Of a stretch of DNA of 64,000 bases, positions 35,497-44,497 are shown one piece after another (position 1 is the first letter of the stretch; every line of letters starts with the position of its first letter). This stretch comes from JANNPJ01 sp965200525. GTDB taxonomy: Bacteria; Actinomycetota; Actinomycetes; Actinomycetales; Kineosporiaceae. The translations under genes were made by a program, and so were the position numbers. The stretch is taken from contig OZ241368.1 of NCBI GenBank assembly GCA_965200525.1, forward strand, positions 3,038,001 through 3,102,000. The letters are read 5' to 3'. The notes below the pieces were generated by a model that had not been told where the DNA came from, made no database searches, and was given only the letters and a program-made list of their open reading frames with translations.

Positions 35497-36330
35497 GTGT
35501 CCGCAAAAGATTCCTTGGTACCGCGTTCGAACAGCACCGCCGATACCGGCTCGGAGCTAGGTCAGGTTGGGGCTGACCGGCGGATCGGGGCCGCCATCGG
35601 GATCATCATGGTGCAACGCGAACTGTCCTACCACGACGCCGCCGACCTGCTGGACGACGTGGTTCACCGGCACGGACGGCAACTACACGACGTCGCGGCC
35701 GACATCACCGCAACCGGCTCAACCCGACCCTTACGCCTCGACCCGCCCCCGGGGCGCCCACGGACGCGGGTCGAAGAACGCAGAGCGCCCATCGCCGAGT
35801 CCATCGCCGGGCGGCTGTTGGACATCCTGGTCGAGACCACCGAACTGGGGGACCTCCTGGGCGCCATCACCGAACTCGCCGTCGAAACCGTCCCCAACTG
35901 CGAATCAGCCAGCATCACCCTCATCCACGACGGTGCACCCGCCACCGTAGCGACCTCCGACGCCCGAGCCCTCGCCGTCGACGAAACCCAATACAGCGAC
36001 GGACAAGGGCCCTGCCTGCACGCCGCACGCACCGACGACATCGTCCGCGTCGACGACATTGCCACCGCCCCCACCAAGGACCAGGCCTGGCGGTCCGTGG
36101 CGATGGCCGCCGGGATCACCGCGTCCCTCTCCGTGCCGATCGCCGCCGCAGCGAACATCGCCGCCGCACTGAACCTATACACCGGAAAAAACACCGGCTG
36201 GTCCCAACAGACCCTCGACGCAGCCGACACCCTGGCCACCTACGCCGGCGACGCCATCACCCTGGCCTACCGCCTCACAGACCCCACTCCCAAACCCGCC
36301 CAACCCCTGTATCCTGTCCCCGAACAATGA
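35497..36330 (+). CDS. ANTAR-GAF regulator with reversed domain order
   Basis: 277 residues from GTG 35497, supported by GGAG seven bases upstream. An ANTAR-like segment comes first: DRRIGAAIGIIMVQRELSYH, DAADLLDDVVHRHGRQLHDV, AADI (about residues 30-75). A GAF domain follows (~110-260): AVETVPNCESASITLIHDGA, YSDGQGPCLHAARTDDIVRV, LNLYTGKNTGWSQQTLDAA. The common arrangement is GAF then ANTAR, as in the gene just upstream. The ANTAR part lacks some usual residues (AKGILM reads AIGIIM), so RNA binding is less certain. Confidence 0.85.
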   Translation: MSAKDSLVPRSNSTADTGSELGQVGADRRIGAAIGIIMVQRELSYHDAADLLDDVVHRHGRQLHDVAADITATGSTRPLRLDPPPGRPRTRVEERRAPIAESIAGRLLDILVETTELGDLLGAITELAVETVPNCESASITLIHDGAPATVATSDARALAVDETQYSDGQGPCLHAARTDDIVRVDDIATAPTKDQAWRSVAMAAGITASLSVPIAAAANIAAALNLYTGKNTGWSQQTLDAADTLATYAGDAITLAYRLTDPTPKPAQPLYPVPEQ

Positions 36331-36414
36331 TCCACACGGATTTTCGAGCTATCAACGGAACGAGTGTTCATCGTTCAGCGTTACAAAAGGCGGAACCCCG
36401 ATGAAGGAGACGAC

Positions 36415-36585
36415 ATGGGACTTGATGACAAGATCAAGAACAAGGCCGACGAACTGTCAGGTCAGGCCAAGGAGACGGCTGGGGACGCGACGGACGACAA
36501 GGACCTGCAGGCAGAAGGCCAAGCCGACCAGGGCAAGGCAAACCTGAAGCAGGCTGGCGAAAAAATCAAGGACGCCTTCAAGTAG
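36415..36585 (+). CDS. CsbD-family stress protein
   Basis: 56 residues from ATG 36415 with AAGGAG at 36404-36409; the 17-residue upstream extension is not needed. MGLDDKIKNKADELSGQAKE and LKQAGEKIKDAFK are the CsbD signature of small, charged, general-stress proteins usually under a SigB-type factor. No membrane segment. A T-tailed hairpin follows. The function of CsbD is unresolved. Confidence 0.92.
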   Translation: MGLDDKIKNKADELSGQAKETAGDATDDKDLQAEGQADQGKANLKQAGEKIKDAFK

Positions 36586-36605
36586 GCCATCAGCCGGACG
36601 GGCGG

Positions 36606-36631
36606 GGCCAGTCCTGTGCAGGCTGGCCTTT
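36606..36631 (+). terminator. Rho-independent terminator after the CsbD gene
   Basis: GGCCAG, one unpaired T, CCTG, a TG loop, CAGG and CTGGCC form a 10-bp stem with one bulge, followed by TTT. It starts 20 bases after the CsbD stop. Confidence 0.75.
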
Positions 36632-37054
36632 CCTGCAGCAATCCTCAGATGCTCGACCGCTCCCTATTGAAATCGCCACACGCTGCAGGCCGCTATATCG
36701 ACAGGGTCGACGGCACCGTAATTGACCTGTGACTCCGTTCGTTTCCCACCGAACACCTCCGGGAGTCGAGGCTGAACTCACCGAAACGCTCAAGTAGGCA
36801 AACCCTGGACCCGGGTGGCTTGCCTGTGACATGAGCCTAACTCCGTTTTTCTGACCTGCCAGGTGGCACCACGCGCATGGAGTCAAATGGCCGCGGCCGC
36901 CGACTAGCGTGAGGCTGTCGAGGGCAGACCGGCAGCAGCACCTAGGGAAGCAGCCCCCGGCATGGCAGACCCGTGTGGGGGAGCCGATGTGATCGATTCA
37001 GAAGAAGTCGTCCCTGATCCTGTGGCGCCGGTTCAACGGCTCGAACACCCGTGA

Positions 37055-37763
37055 CCCCGCCTGGCAAGATTCCAGGCCCTGACCGGGCCCGCCTGTGGGA
37101 CCGGCGTCTCAGGTCACGACCTGGCGGAACTGCTGTGCGCGAGCGTCCGAGACGTTCTCAACGTTGACGCCGCGGCGATCTCGGTGTTCCTCGGCACGCA
37201 TGTATCCGTGCCTGTCGCCGCCACCGACAACAGTGCGGCCCAGGCCGAGAGAATCCAGTTCAGCCTGGCCAAGGGGCCCTGCCTGAACGCCGAAAATCAG
37301 AACGCCAACCTTGTTGCTGACCTGTCGGCCCAGACCGTCACCGAGGCCTGGCCAATGTATGGCGTGCCGTGACCAGGCTCACTGCCTATCAGGCTGTCTT
37401 TGCTTTTCCCCTCAAAACCGTCGGGTCTGCCATCGGAGCGCTGAAACTGTACCGGCGCACCCGCGGGGACCTCGTCGATGTTTGTGCCGCAGTGGCCATC
37501 GCTGCCCGCATCACCGATCAACTGCTACACCTCAATCTTGTCACTTCCTGGAGGAGGACAAGACACCAGATTGGCTGAACGGGCCGGCCGTACGCCGCCG
37601 AGCTGAGGTATGGCGAGCCCAGGGCATGACCATGCACGCCAACCGCATCTCCTTCAACGAAGCTCTCGACGTACTACGCGCCCACGCCCATACCCATGAC
37701 CGGCTCCTGGACGACCTCGCCGCCGACATCGTCACCGGCCGGGCACAGGTGTCGATCCTGTGA
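37055..37763 (+). pseudogene. GAF-ANTAR regulator, frameshifted
   Basis: Three frames make one protein. GAF begins LARFQALTGPACGTGVSGHD, LAELLCASVRDVLNVDAAAI, ..., AKGPCLNAENQNANLVADLS, ending WPMYG at TGA 37369. GAF continues in another frame with YQAVFAFPLKTVGSAIGALK. ANTAR (EVWRAQGMTMHANRISFNEA, LDVLRAHAHTHDRLLDDLAA) comes in a third. No clear start codon remains. It sits directly before the broken WhiB gene, mirroring the intact WhiB/ANTAR pair at 48.3-49.4 kb. Confidence 0.85.
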
Positions 37764-37939
37764 AACCAGGCGACGCACCGCGCCCTATCGCAACCCACAC
37801 CAGACCCCATCCACGAACCGACCGACGCACCGCAAAGATCCAGGAAGTCCTACTTGAACAAGCTACGAGGCGATGCTTATGCTGACTGGCGCGGCCGAGC
37901 AAGAGCCGTTCTCTTGTTCGTACGGAAGACATCTCGTCG

Positions 37940-38254
37940 ATGGCCGAGATTTCTCGCCTGCCCGCCACCGCCGTCTCGCTCTGGGAATGGCAGGCCTCTG
38001 GCGCCTGTCTGACAGCCGATGCTCGTCTCTTCTTTCAGCCCGAAGGTTCCCGTGGGCCCGGACGCCGCAACCGGACTACTGCAGCCCAGGCCGTTTGCGT
38101 CATCTGCCCCGTGATCCTCCAATGCCGCCGCCACGCCCTCACCGTTCGCGAACCGTACGGCGTGTGAGGTGGACTCACTCCCGAAGACCGCACAGCGATC
38201 CTCAGCGGCGGCCATACCGATCCCGCCTTGACCCCCTGCACTGCAGCAGGTTGA
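37940..38254 (+). pseudogene. WhiB-like regulator with premature stop in the GVWGG turn
   Basis: The ATG at 37940 opens a WhiB protein: WEWQASGACLTADARLFF and AAQAVCVICPVILQCRRHAL hold all four iron-sulphur Cys residues. TGA at 38165-38167 replaces the Trp of GVWGG (TGG to TGA). The frame then continues with GGLTPEDRTAILSGG to a natural stop at 38252-38254. The truncated product (75 residues) would bind the cluster but lack the turn and the DNA-binding tail. The intact paralogue at 48317 has the Trp. Confidence 0.9.
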
Positions 38255-38456
38255 GACAAATGCAGATGCAAGCATTCACGCAGTCACGGCTGGTTGTCAT
38301 GAACCTGTGTCGGCTTTCCAAGTGTGTGAATCCCGGCGTGTCCGGAGGCTCCGGACACGCCGGGGCAGTTGAGTGGGCAAGCGATGTCGCAGCTAGATTC
38401 TCTAGCACCCGCTGTCCGGGACTCTCACAGCTCTTTGGCCCTTCACCGATACGCGC

Positions 38457-38490
38457 GGGACTGTCCGGGGAACGGTGTAACGAAGTCCGG
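38457..38490 (+). repeat. IS256-type left inverted repeat
   Basis: Shares GGGACTGTCCG at the outer end and CGGTGTAACGAAGTCC at the inner end with the reverse complement of the right repeat. The six or so bases between these blocks differ. Confidence 0.9.
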
Positions 38491-38533
38491 CCCGACACGC
38501 CGAGCGTGAGCGTTTGGCGGGATGGAGCAGGAC

Positions 38534-39886
38534 ATGTCCGACATCATCGAAGCCGTGACGGGGGACTTGATTACGCCCACTCAGGGCGATGAAACAGATG
38601 TTACGACAGTGACTTCCGACGTCGTTGGGGCCTTGCTGGACCGTTCCAGTCAGCAGCTGCTGGCGCAGGAACTGGTGCGGCAGGCTCGGGGCACGGGGGC
38701 TGACCTTGTGGGTTCGGAGGGCCTGCTGGCCGGCTTGACGAAGCTGGTGCTGGAGACCGCGCTGGAAGCTGAGATGGTCGAGCACCTGGGCTACGAGCCG
38801 CACGACCCGGCCGGCAGGAACGGGGAGAACTCCCGCAACGGGCGGCGGTCCAAGACGGTCCTGACGGGGCTGGGGCCGGTCGATATCGAGGTGCCCCGTG
38901 ACCGTGAGGGCACGTTCGAGCCGGTCATTGTGAAGAAGCGTCAGCGGCGTCTGGACTCGATCGACAACATCGTGTTGTCGCTCACCGCGAAGGGTTTGAC
39001 GACTGGTGAGGTGTCCGCGCACTTCGCTGAGGTCTACGGCGCCAGCATCGGGAAGGACCAGGTCTCGCGTATCACCGACGCGGTGATCGCCGAGATGACT
39101 GAATGGCAGAACCGGCCCCTCGACCGCGTCTACCCGGTGGTCTTCATCGACGCGATCATGGTGAAAATCCGGGACGGGAAGGTCGCTAACCGGCCGATCT
39201 ACGTGGCGATCGGGGTCACCGTCAACGGTGAACGCGACATCCTCGGTCTCTGGACCGGGGAAGACTCCACCGCCGGGGAAGGAGCCAAGTTCTGGCAGCA
39301 GGTCCTGACCGAGATCAAGAACCGTGGCGTCGAGGATGTCCTCATCCTGGTCTGTGACGGCCTCAAGGGCCTGCCTGCCTCGGTCACCAACGTCTGGTCC
39401 CAAACCTGGGTCCAGACTTGCGTTGTCCATCTGCTGCGCAACAGTTTTCGGTATGCTCCTCGTCAGCACTGGGAGAAGGTCGCCAAGGACCTCAAGCCGG
39501 TCTACACCGCTATCAACGAGGCGGCAGCCGCAGCGAGGTTCGAGGAGTTCGCCGAGACCTGGGGCGAACGCTACCCGGCGATCGTGCGGCTGTGGCGCAG
39601 CGCCTGGGCGGAGTTCACCCCGTTCCTGCAGTTCGACGTCGAGATCCGCAGGATCATCTGCACGACCAACGCCATCGAATCCCTCAACTCCAGATACCGG
39701 CGGGCCGTCAACGCCCGCGGGCACTTCCCGACCGAGCAGGCCGCGCTGAAGTGCCTCTACCTCGTCACCCGCTCCCTCGACCCCACCGGACGGGGCCGGG
39801 CGCGGTGGGTGATCCGGTGGAAACCGGCCCTCAACGCCTTCGCGAACACCTTCGAGGGCCGGCTCACACCGAGCTCGACCAACTAA
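38534..39886 (+). CDS. IS256-family (Mutator-type) transposase
   Basis: 450 residues from ATG 38534 (an ATG at 38522 adds four residues; GGAG six bases before 38534 favours the latter). The DDE transposase core is intact: VVFIDAIMVKIRDGKVANRP, ILGLWTGEDSTAGEGAKFWQ, VLILVCDGLKGLPASVTNVW, CVVHLLRNSFRYAPRQHWEK, ICTTNAIESLNSRYRRAVNA. Catalytic Asp residues are in FIDA and VCDGL and the Glu in NAIESLN. An N-terminal HTH-like region with YEPHDPAGRNGENSRNGRR is typical. The large antisense open frame opposite it is a codon-bias shadow. Confidence 0.96.
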   Translation: MSDIIEAVTGDLITPTQGDETDVTTVTSDVVGALLDRSSQQLLAQELVRQARGTGADLVGSEGLLAGLTKLVLETALEAEMVEHLGYEPHDPAGRNGENSRNGRRSKTVLTGLGPVDIEVPRDREGTFEPVIVKKRQRRLDSIDNIVLSLTAKGLTTGEVSAHFAEVYGASIGKDQVSRITDAVIAEMTEWQNRPLDRVYPVVFIDAIMVKIRDGKVANRPIYVAIGVTVNGERDILGLWTGEDSTAGEGAKFWQQVLTEIKNRGVEDVLILVCDGLKGLPASVTNVWSQTWVQTCVVHLLRNSFRYAPRQHWEKVAKDLKPVYTAINEAAAAARFEEFAETWGERYPAIVRLWRSAWAEFTPFLQFDVEIRRIICTTNAIESLNSRYRRAVNARGHFPTEQAALKCLYLVTRSLDPTGRGRARWVIRWKPALNAFANTFEGRLTPSSTN

Positions 39887-39893
39887 CAACGCT

Positions 39894-39925
39894 GGACTTC
39901 GTTACACCGGAAATCGGACAGTCCC
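39894..39925 (-). repeat. IS256-type right inverted repeat
   Basis: GGACTTCGTTACACCG ... CGGACAGTCCC, the reverse complement of the left end with a few central mismatches. It starts 7 bases after the transposase stop and is followed directly by the 8-bp target duplicate. Confidence 0.9.
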
Positions 39926-39981
39926 ATACGCGCACCTCTGCAGCTTGGGAAGTTGGCTTGGCCGCATGCCAGGATGAGCGG

Positions 39982-40191
39982 GTGAAGTACCCTGATGAAT
40001 GGTCCGGTGCCGGTTTGCGGCTCGCCTTGGCCGTAGTGTCGGTCGTGGTGGGATTATTCAATATCTTTATTTGGTTCGCCAGGTCCGAGCATCCGCCGCT
40101 CTGGTGGCTTGTACCGTCGCTCATCCTGGTGAGCTACGGCACCGCGGCGGCGGTGGCGTGGCACACGCGCCGGCGCGACATCGACTCCTGA
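39982..40191 (+). CDS. Small two-helix membrane protein
   Basis: 69 residues from GTG 39982, behind AGGATGAG. Membrane segments LRLALAVVSVVVGLFNIFIW and WWLVPSLILVSYGTAAAVAW flank a short loop, with a basic RRRD tail. It begins about 50 bases after the IS256 target duplicate, so the insertion may have separated it from its promoter. Function unknown. Confidence 0.65.
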   Translation: MKYPDEWSGAGLRLALAVVSVVVGLFNIFIWFARSEHPPLWWLVPSLILVSYGTAAAVAWHTRRRDIDS

Positions 40192-40337
40192 CATAGGTCG
40201 TGCGTGCGCGCTACTGAGCCCATCCATTCCTTGTCGTGCGGGTTCGGGCGCCGAACCTGGTGTAGGCCCTTCGCCGTAGGCCGGTTCGCCGTGACCTGCG
40301 GCCGCGGCTCGGTTAGCCAACCGGAGCCCGCCGGGGT

Positions 40338-40598
40338 TTGAAACTCAATCACCGTGCCGGTTTGGTCGATCAAGACGGTGTGGATATTGCTGTGGGTACC
40401 TCGCACCGGTGGGGCAGGTTGGGCGCGGGCTCACCGGTCCATGTCGTTGTCGACGTCGTTAACCGCCAGGTGCTCTCGTGCACCGGTGCGAAGGCGGCCA
40501 ACATCCGACCAGTCCTGCTCGATGCGCTAATTGAAGAACTTGGCTGTCAGCCGTGCCGCGACTTCTGGGGCCGGGTGATGAAGGTGCCCAACGCCTGA
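40338..40598 (+). CDS. Small CQPC-motif protein, copy 1
   Basis: 86 codons from TTG 40338; a GTG at 40377 is an alternative and begins the conserved part. The core VDIAVGTSHRWGRLGAGSPV, NRQVLSCTG, LLDALIEELGCQPCRDFWG, RVMKVPNA is about 64% identical (47 of 73 positions by eye) to the copy at 47245. Cys residues in SCTG and CQPC could form a metal or redox site. The matching end points show the reading frame is real. Unknown function. Confidence 0.7.
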   Translation: MKLNHRAGLVDQDGVDIAVGTSHRWGRLGAGSPVHVVVDVVNRQVLSCTGAKAANIRPVLLDALIEELGCQPCRDFWGRVMKVPNA

Positions 40599-40979
40599 GA
40601 GGTGAGTATGCGCAGACCGCCGGAGCAGATAACACGGGTGTCGGCGGTCTCGGGTCGTGGTGCTGCGTCAACGGCGGTCCAGTGATCGGGTCCGATCGGG
40701 GAGCCCGCAGTATCGCTTCGGATCGGATCCCCTTTCGCCACCCTGCTGGTGCTGGTCCGATGCTCAATCCCGGGGTTCGCTGGTCGCCCAGACGATGCAG
40801 TAAGGCCATGCACGCAGGGGTGGACGTAGTGGACTTATCCGGACAGATGATTTCGTGGTTATGTTAGGAATGCCCCGCTGACAGGACCTACCCCTCCAGG
40901 GCCCTGGCGCGGGACACCGCGGGAGGCCTACGCACCTGTCAACGCCGAGCCAACTTTGGCTCTGGCGCGCTTTATGTGA
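40599..40979. other. Intergenic, no gene seen
   Basis: About 380 bases between CQPC copy 1 and the ISL3 remnant. No frame with support on either strand. Confidence 0.45.
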
Positions 40980-41743
40980 TCAAGGGCCGAGGATGACGAG
41001 CTGTCGGAGTAGGTCGAGGCCGGCTCGGCCGTAGGTCTTTCGTTTGATCATCTTGATCCGGTTGATGTGTCCTTCGACGGGTTCGGAGCTGTGCGGCAGG
41101 GTGAGGCCTGCGCGGACGGCGTCGTAGTCGGCGAGCAGGCCGCGGACGAAGGAGTGCAGTTCAGGTGCTGGTCGGTCTGCACGGCGTGGATCCAGTCGTT
41201 GAGGTCATCGCCGGTTCAGGTAGTGAGCATGACCGCGAAGTCCCGGACGTGGCCGGCCAGGGTGTCCAAGTGTGGGCAGGCCTGGTGGACGTCGGCCAGG
41301 GTGCTCGTTTCGGTGTCGCTCAGGTCTTGCGGTCGGGTGCAGATCCACCGGGTGACCTCGCGGTTGCTGGGAACCCGCGGTCGCTGGCGGCTGGCCACCT
41401 GAGGCAGGCGCCCTTCGTTCTGGGCTGTACGGAAAGGCGGCAGGTAGTCGCGGACACTGGTTGCGCCGCCGGTGTATCCACGCTCGCGCAGCAGCTGGAG
41501 CATGACGGCGGAGTTGGTGACGCCGCTGGCCCACTGCTGGCGGATGAATCCGTCGTGGACGTCCAGGGCTCGGCCACGGGAGATGCGCCGGCCGTGGTCC
41601 AGGTCGGTTGCGCTGCCGGTCCGGGCGAAACGACGAACCGCGGCCCTGGAGAAACCGGTGTGTCGCATGACGTCGTTCAGGCTGGCGCCTTGGCCCAGAA
41701 GGTCATGGATGAGCTGCCATCGCTGTTCGTTGCGGACCTGCAA
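40980..41743 (-). pseudogene. ISL3-family transposase, C-terminal part, broken
   Basis: The minus strand reads NEQRWQLIHDLLGQGASLND, VMRHTGFSRAAVRRFARTGS (HTH) and HVRDFAVMLTT, then TGA where Arg is expected (CGA to TGA at 41216-41218). TGDDLNDWIHAVQTDQ continues, then after a frameshift HSFVRGLLADYDAVRAGLTL, EPVEGHINRIKMIKRKTYGR, AGLDLL. The catalytic N-terminal half is absent. No terminal repeats identified. Confidence 0.85.
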
Positions 41744-41887
41744 CCCCGTGGACGCCGTTACGGAATAGAAGTGTCGCCTGGGCTGCGGTGACGGGGTTCA
41801 CGCCCACGGCAGCGATGTTCGATTCCGGGGTAGACACGCGGGCGACCAGATCTGTCCTCATCACGCAGGCCCGCCAGCCCGGCGGCT

Positions 41888-42075
41888 TCGTACGGGCCCG
41901 CCAGCTGATCACCGTCGGACGCGAAACCCCGACCCGAGCCGCAATCAACGCGTTCGCCTGACCTTCACTGGCCGCCAGGATGATCCGCGCCCGCTGCGCC
42001 AGACCGGCAGGCGCGGTGGACGCCCGACTCAAGCGCAGCAGTCCCTCACGGTCATCCTCACGCAACACCAGCGAA
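41888..42075 (-). pseudogene. IS630-type transposase N-terminal HTH fragment
   Basis: LVLREDDREGLLRLSRASTA, AGLAQRARIILAASEGQANA and LIAARVGVSRPTVISWRAR match the IS630 N-terminal helix-turn-helix. No DDE domain follows; it fades into the ISL3 remnant. A fragment of a different IS630 lineage from the one at 57.4 kb. Confidence 0.7.
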
Positions 42076-42166
42076 GAGCAGGACGATTCGGCATCCACCA
42101 ATCGTGCCACCCGCCCAAGCGTCAAACAACTACCCACGCGGAGCACTAGGAAACCCTTCAGCGACG

Positions 42167-42548
42167 TCATTGCGCGCCGGATCTTCGATGTGTCGGGCAC
42201 CGCGTTCGGGCATCGGCCTCGTCCTCGTCGCTTAGACCGACCTTACCCAGGCCATCGAGCGTGCTGGGCACCGCCTGCGCGATCAACTTGAATCCAGGCG
42301 CGAGCTGCTGGCTCTGGCCGCCCCTGTTGCACCGCACCGTTGGTCTTCCACGCGATCTGCGCGTTGTCGCCCTGGATCTGGATAACCGGGCCGTCGCCGT
42401 TGTAGATGTGCGTAGCCCGGAAATGGCCAGACAGATCAGGGCCACTCGTCTCGACGGGCACCTGGTTCGGATGCATGTCGAACTCGTGCTGGATCTCGCT
42501 CATCATCTTTGCGATCACCTGGCGGTTGATCTTGAAACCGCCGGCCAT
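42167..42548 (-). pseudogene. Unknown protein interrupted by one frameshift
   Basis: The ATG at 42546-42548 has AAAGGA eight bases upstream. MAGGFKINRQVIAKMMSEIQ, HEFDMHPNQVPVETSGPDLS and IQIQGDNAQIAWKTNGAVQQ read well. At the GGGGCGG near 42312-42318 a shift restores QSQQLAPGFKLIAQAVPSTL, DGLGKVGLSDEDEADARTR to TGA at 42167. One extra base explains it, and the repaired protein is ~126 residues. No family recognised. Mutation or base-call error both fit. Confidence 0.6.
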
Positions 42549-42986
42549 GGTCACTGTCCTTTGAGATTGATTGGGACGCTATGCCCCAGACACCCCCCTT
42601 GCCCAACGTACACCGGGAGATCTGCACCCTCCGCCCCCTCAACCATTCAGGTGATCTTGCATGACGGCAATTCCCCGGACGCAACTAGACGCTTGGCCGG
42701 ACAACAACTTTGCTCCAAAAATGGTGTTGTTGAGCGCAGAGTTGATGTCTGAGGAAACGCAGGGTTGTTGTCCGGGACGCGCACAGTTGCTGTCCACCGG
42801 GCGCCGGTCGAAGATCAGAATGCGGAGGCGCGAGGGTGGCCTAGGGTCATCTCGGCCTGGCGCCCAACAGCGCCGGTTTGCCACAGCCCCTGATGTTGGC
42901 GGCGTTGTGCTAGGCCGGGGTTCCCGTCCCCACCGTTGGCCCCGTCCTACAGGCAGTGACGCTGTCCAGTGCTGATCGGAGTACGA

Positions 42987-44048
42987 GTGTCCTCGCTGCC
43001 CTCAGCGATCCTCCTTCTGATTTTCGTGGTGTCAGCCGCGGTGATCTGGGGTGCAGGGATCAAGCTGTCCGCCTACACGGATGTCCTGGCCCAGCGCCTG
43101 CATCTAGGAACTGCCCTCGGCGGCGTGGTCCTGCTGGCGATCGCGACGAACCTGCCCGAGATCGCGATCACCGTCAGCGCGGCACTGTCGGGACAGACCG
43201 AGATCGCGGTCGGCAACCTGCTCGGCGGTATCGCACTGCAGACCGTGGTCCTCGTCGCGCTAGACGCGTTCGGGGTTCGTGACCGCAAACCGCTGACCTA
43301 TATGGCCGCCAGCTTGACCCTCGTCCTGGAAGCCGCCCTGGTCGTAGCGGTCCTGCTGGTCGTCGTGGCCGGCACCCAACTACCCGCCGATCTGATCTTC
43401 GCCCGGTTCACACCGGCACCCGTGTTGATCGTCGTCCTGTGGGTGCTGGGCCTGGCGCTCATCGGCGGCCCCGGTAGCCGTCTGCCCTGGCAAGACAACG
43501 GTGAGGCACCCCAGGGGCAGGAACACCCCCGCGGCCATGCCCGCACTCAGAACGAGAAACAGGCCAGCGACCGGGGAACCAGCACCACCCGGGCGGTCCT
43601 CGTCTTCACCGCCGCAGCACTGGCCACCCTCGTCGCCGGGGTCACCATCGAGACCAGCGGCGAAACGTTCTTCAGTAAGCTCGGATTGTCCGGTGTCCTG
43701 TTCGGCGCCACGGTACTGGCCGCTGCCACCTCCCTACCCGAACTGTCCACCGGGTTGAGTGCCGCCCGGGCCGGGGACTACAGGCTGGCGATGGGTGACA
43801 TCTTCGGCGGCAACGCGTTCCTACCCGTGCTATTTCTGGTCATCACCCTGATCAGCGGCAAAGCGATCCTTCCCCACGCCCAGGCCAGCGATATCTACCT
43901 AACCGGCCTCGGGGCACTACTCACCCTCGTCTACCTTGTAGGGCTGGTCTTCCGCCCCCAGCGGCATATCCTGCGCATGGGCATCGACTCCATCGCCGTC
44001 CTCGTCCTGTACGTCATCGGCGTCATAGGACTCATCGCGCTGTCATAG
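42987..44048 (+). CDS. Sodium/calcium-exchanger-superfamily cation antiporter (CaCA type)
   Basis: 353 residues from GTG 42987, preferred over GTG 42969 because GGAG lies five bases before it. About ten to eleven helices form two inverted halves. The alpha repeats are GGVVLLAIATNLPEIAITVS and GATVLAAATSLPELSTGLSA, each with the conserved N/S-LPE acidic residue that binds cation, and each followed by an xGN/GGNAF-like segment. The halves are joined by a cytoplasmic loop rich in Gln, Asn and Glu. Role: Ca2+ or other cation export against Na+ or H+. It stands alone. Confidence 0.9.
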   Translation: MSSLPSAILLLIFVVSAAVIWGAGIKLSAYTDVLAQRLHLGTALGGVVLLAIATNLPEIAITVSAALSGQTEIAVGNLLGGIALQTVVLVALDAFGVRDRKPLTYMAASLTLVLEAALVVAVLLVVVAGTQLPADLIFARFTPAPVLIVVLWVLGLALIGGPGSRLPWQDNGEAPQGQEHPRGHARTQNEKQASDRGTSTTRAVLVFTAAALATLVAGVTIETSGETFFSKLGLSGVLFGATVLAAATSLPELSTGLSAARAGDYRLAMGDIFGGNAFLPVLFLVITLISGKAILPHAQASDIYLTGLGALLTLVYLVGLVFRPQRHILRMGIDSIAVLVLYVIGVIGLIALS

Positions 44049-44104
44049 CCAGACCTCACAGCAAGTGTCACCACACCACTCACCGCAGAATCAGTCAATG
44101 GAGG

Positions 44105-44497
44105 TTGTCAAAAGCGACGCCCTGCACCCTCCACTGGAACAACCTTGAGTTTTCTACGACATCAACCCTGCGCTCAACAGCGGGACGTCGGCAGGGCCGG
44201 GACCGGTTCTTGGTGACAACTCAAGTACCTGAGCGGTTGGCGTTCTGGCGCGGCAACGTGGCCGCGGTGCACCGCGAGCTCGGCAACGCGCAGACGGCCA
44301 GAGGGGCGGTGGCGCCGAGCCTCCTCGCGGGGGATCCCCGCTTCTCATCGACGGAGCTGAGCGACGTCGCCGGTAAGGTTCTTGAGCTCCGCAGCGCGAA
44401 CGCCGACCCCGGGGCCCGGCCGAACGCCCAACCCAGCGAAGCTCCGGCCGGGTCCCCAGCTGAAAATCTCGCGCGAAGTCCCTACCCCTGCCAGTGA
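44105..44497 (+). CDS. Hypothetical protein, weakly supported
   Basis: A 130-codon frame from TTG 44105. The middle, VPERLAFWRGNVAAVHRELG and SSTELSDVAGKVLELRSANA, has protein-like composition. The ends are low in information, and the opposite strand is also open. No family, no clear ribosome site. It could be chance in high-GC DNA. Confidence 0.3.
   Translation: MSKATPCTLHWNNLEFSTTSTLRSTAGRRQGRDRFLVTTQVPERLAFWRGNVAAVHRELGNAQTARGAVAPSLLAGDPRFSSTELSDVAGKVLELRSANADPGARPNAQPSEAPAGSPAENLARSPYPCQ

Larger units (their letters stand above)
38457..39925 (+). mobile_element. Intact IS256-family insertion sequence, 1469 bp
   Basis: One full-length transposase gene flanked by inverted repeats of about 32-34 bases (38457-38490 and 39894-39925). 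A perfect 8-bp target duplication, ATACGCGC, lies at 38449-38456 and 39926-39933. The intact frame, repeats and duplication indicate a recent, possibly active insertion. Its target is the 3' flank of the WhiB remnant. Confidence 0.95.

Noticed and set aside
38165..38167. Selenocysteine or Trp recoding of TGA in WhiB
   Set aside because: TGA also replaces Arg in other remnants here, many normal genes end in TGA, and no SECIS-like structure was seen.
38402..39889. 495-codon open frame antisense to the IS256 transposase
   Set aside because: It is a shadow of GC codon bias; the plus strand encodes the recognised transposase and the antisense translation has no domain.
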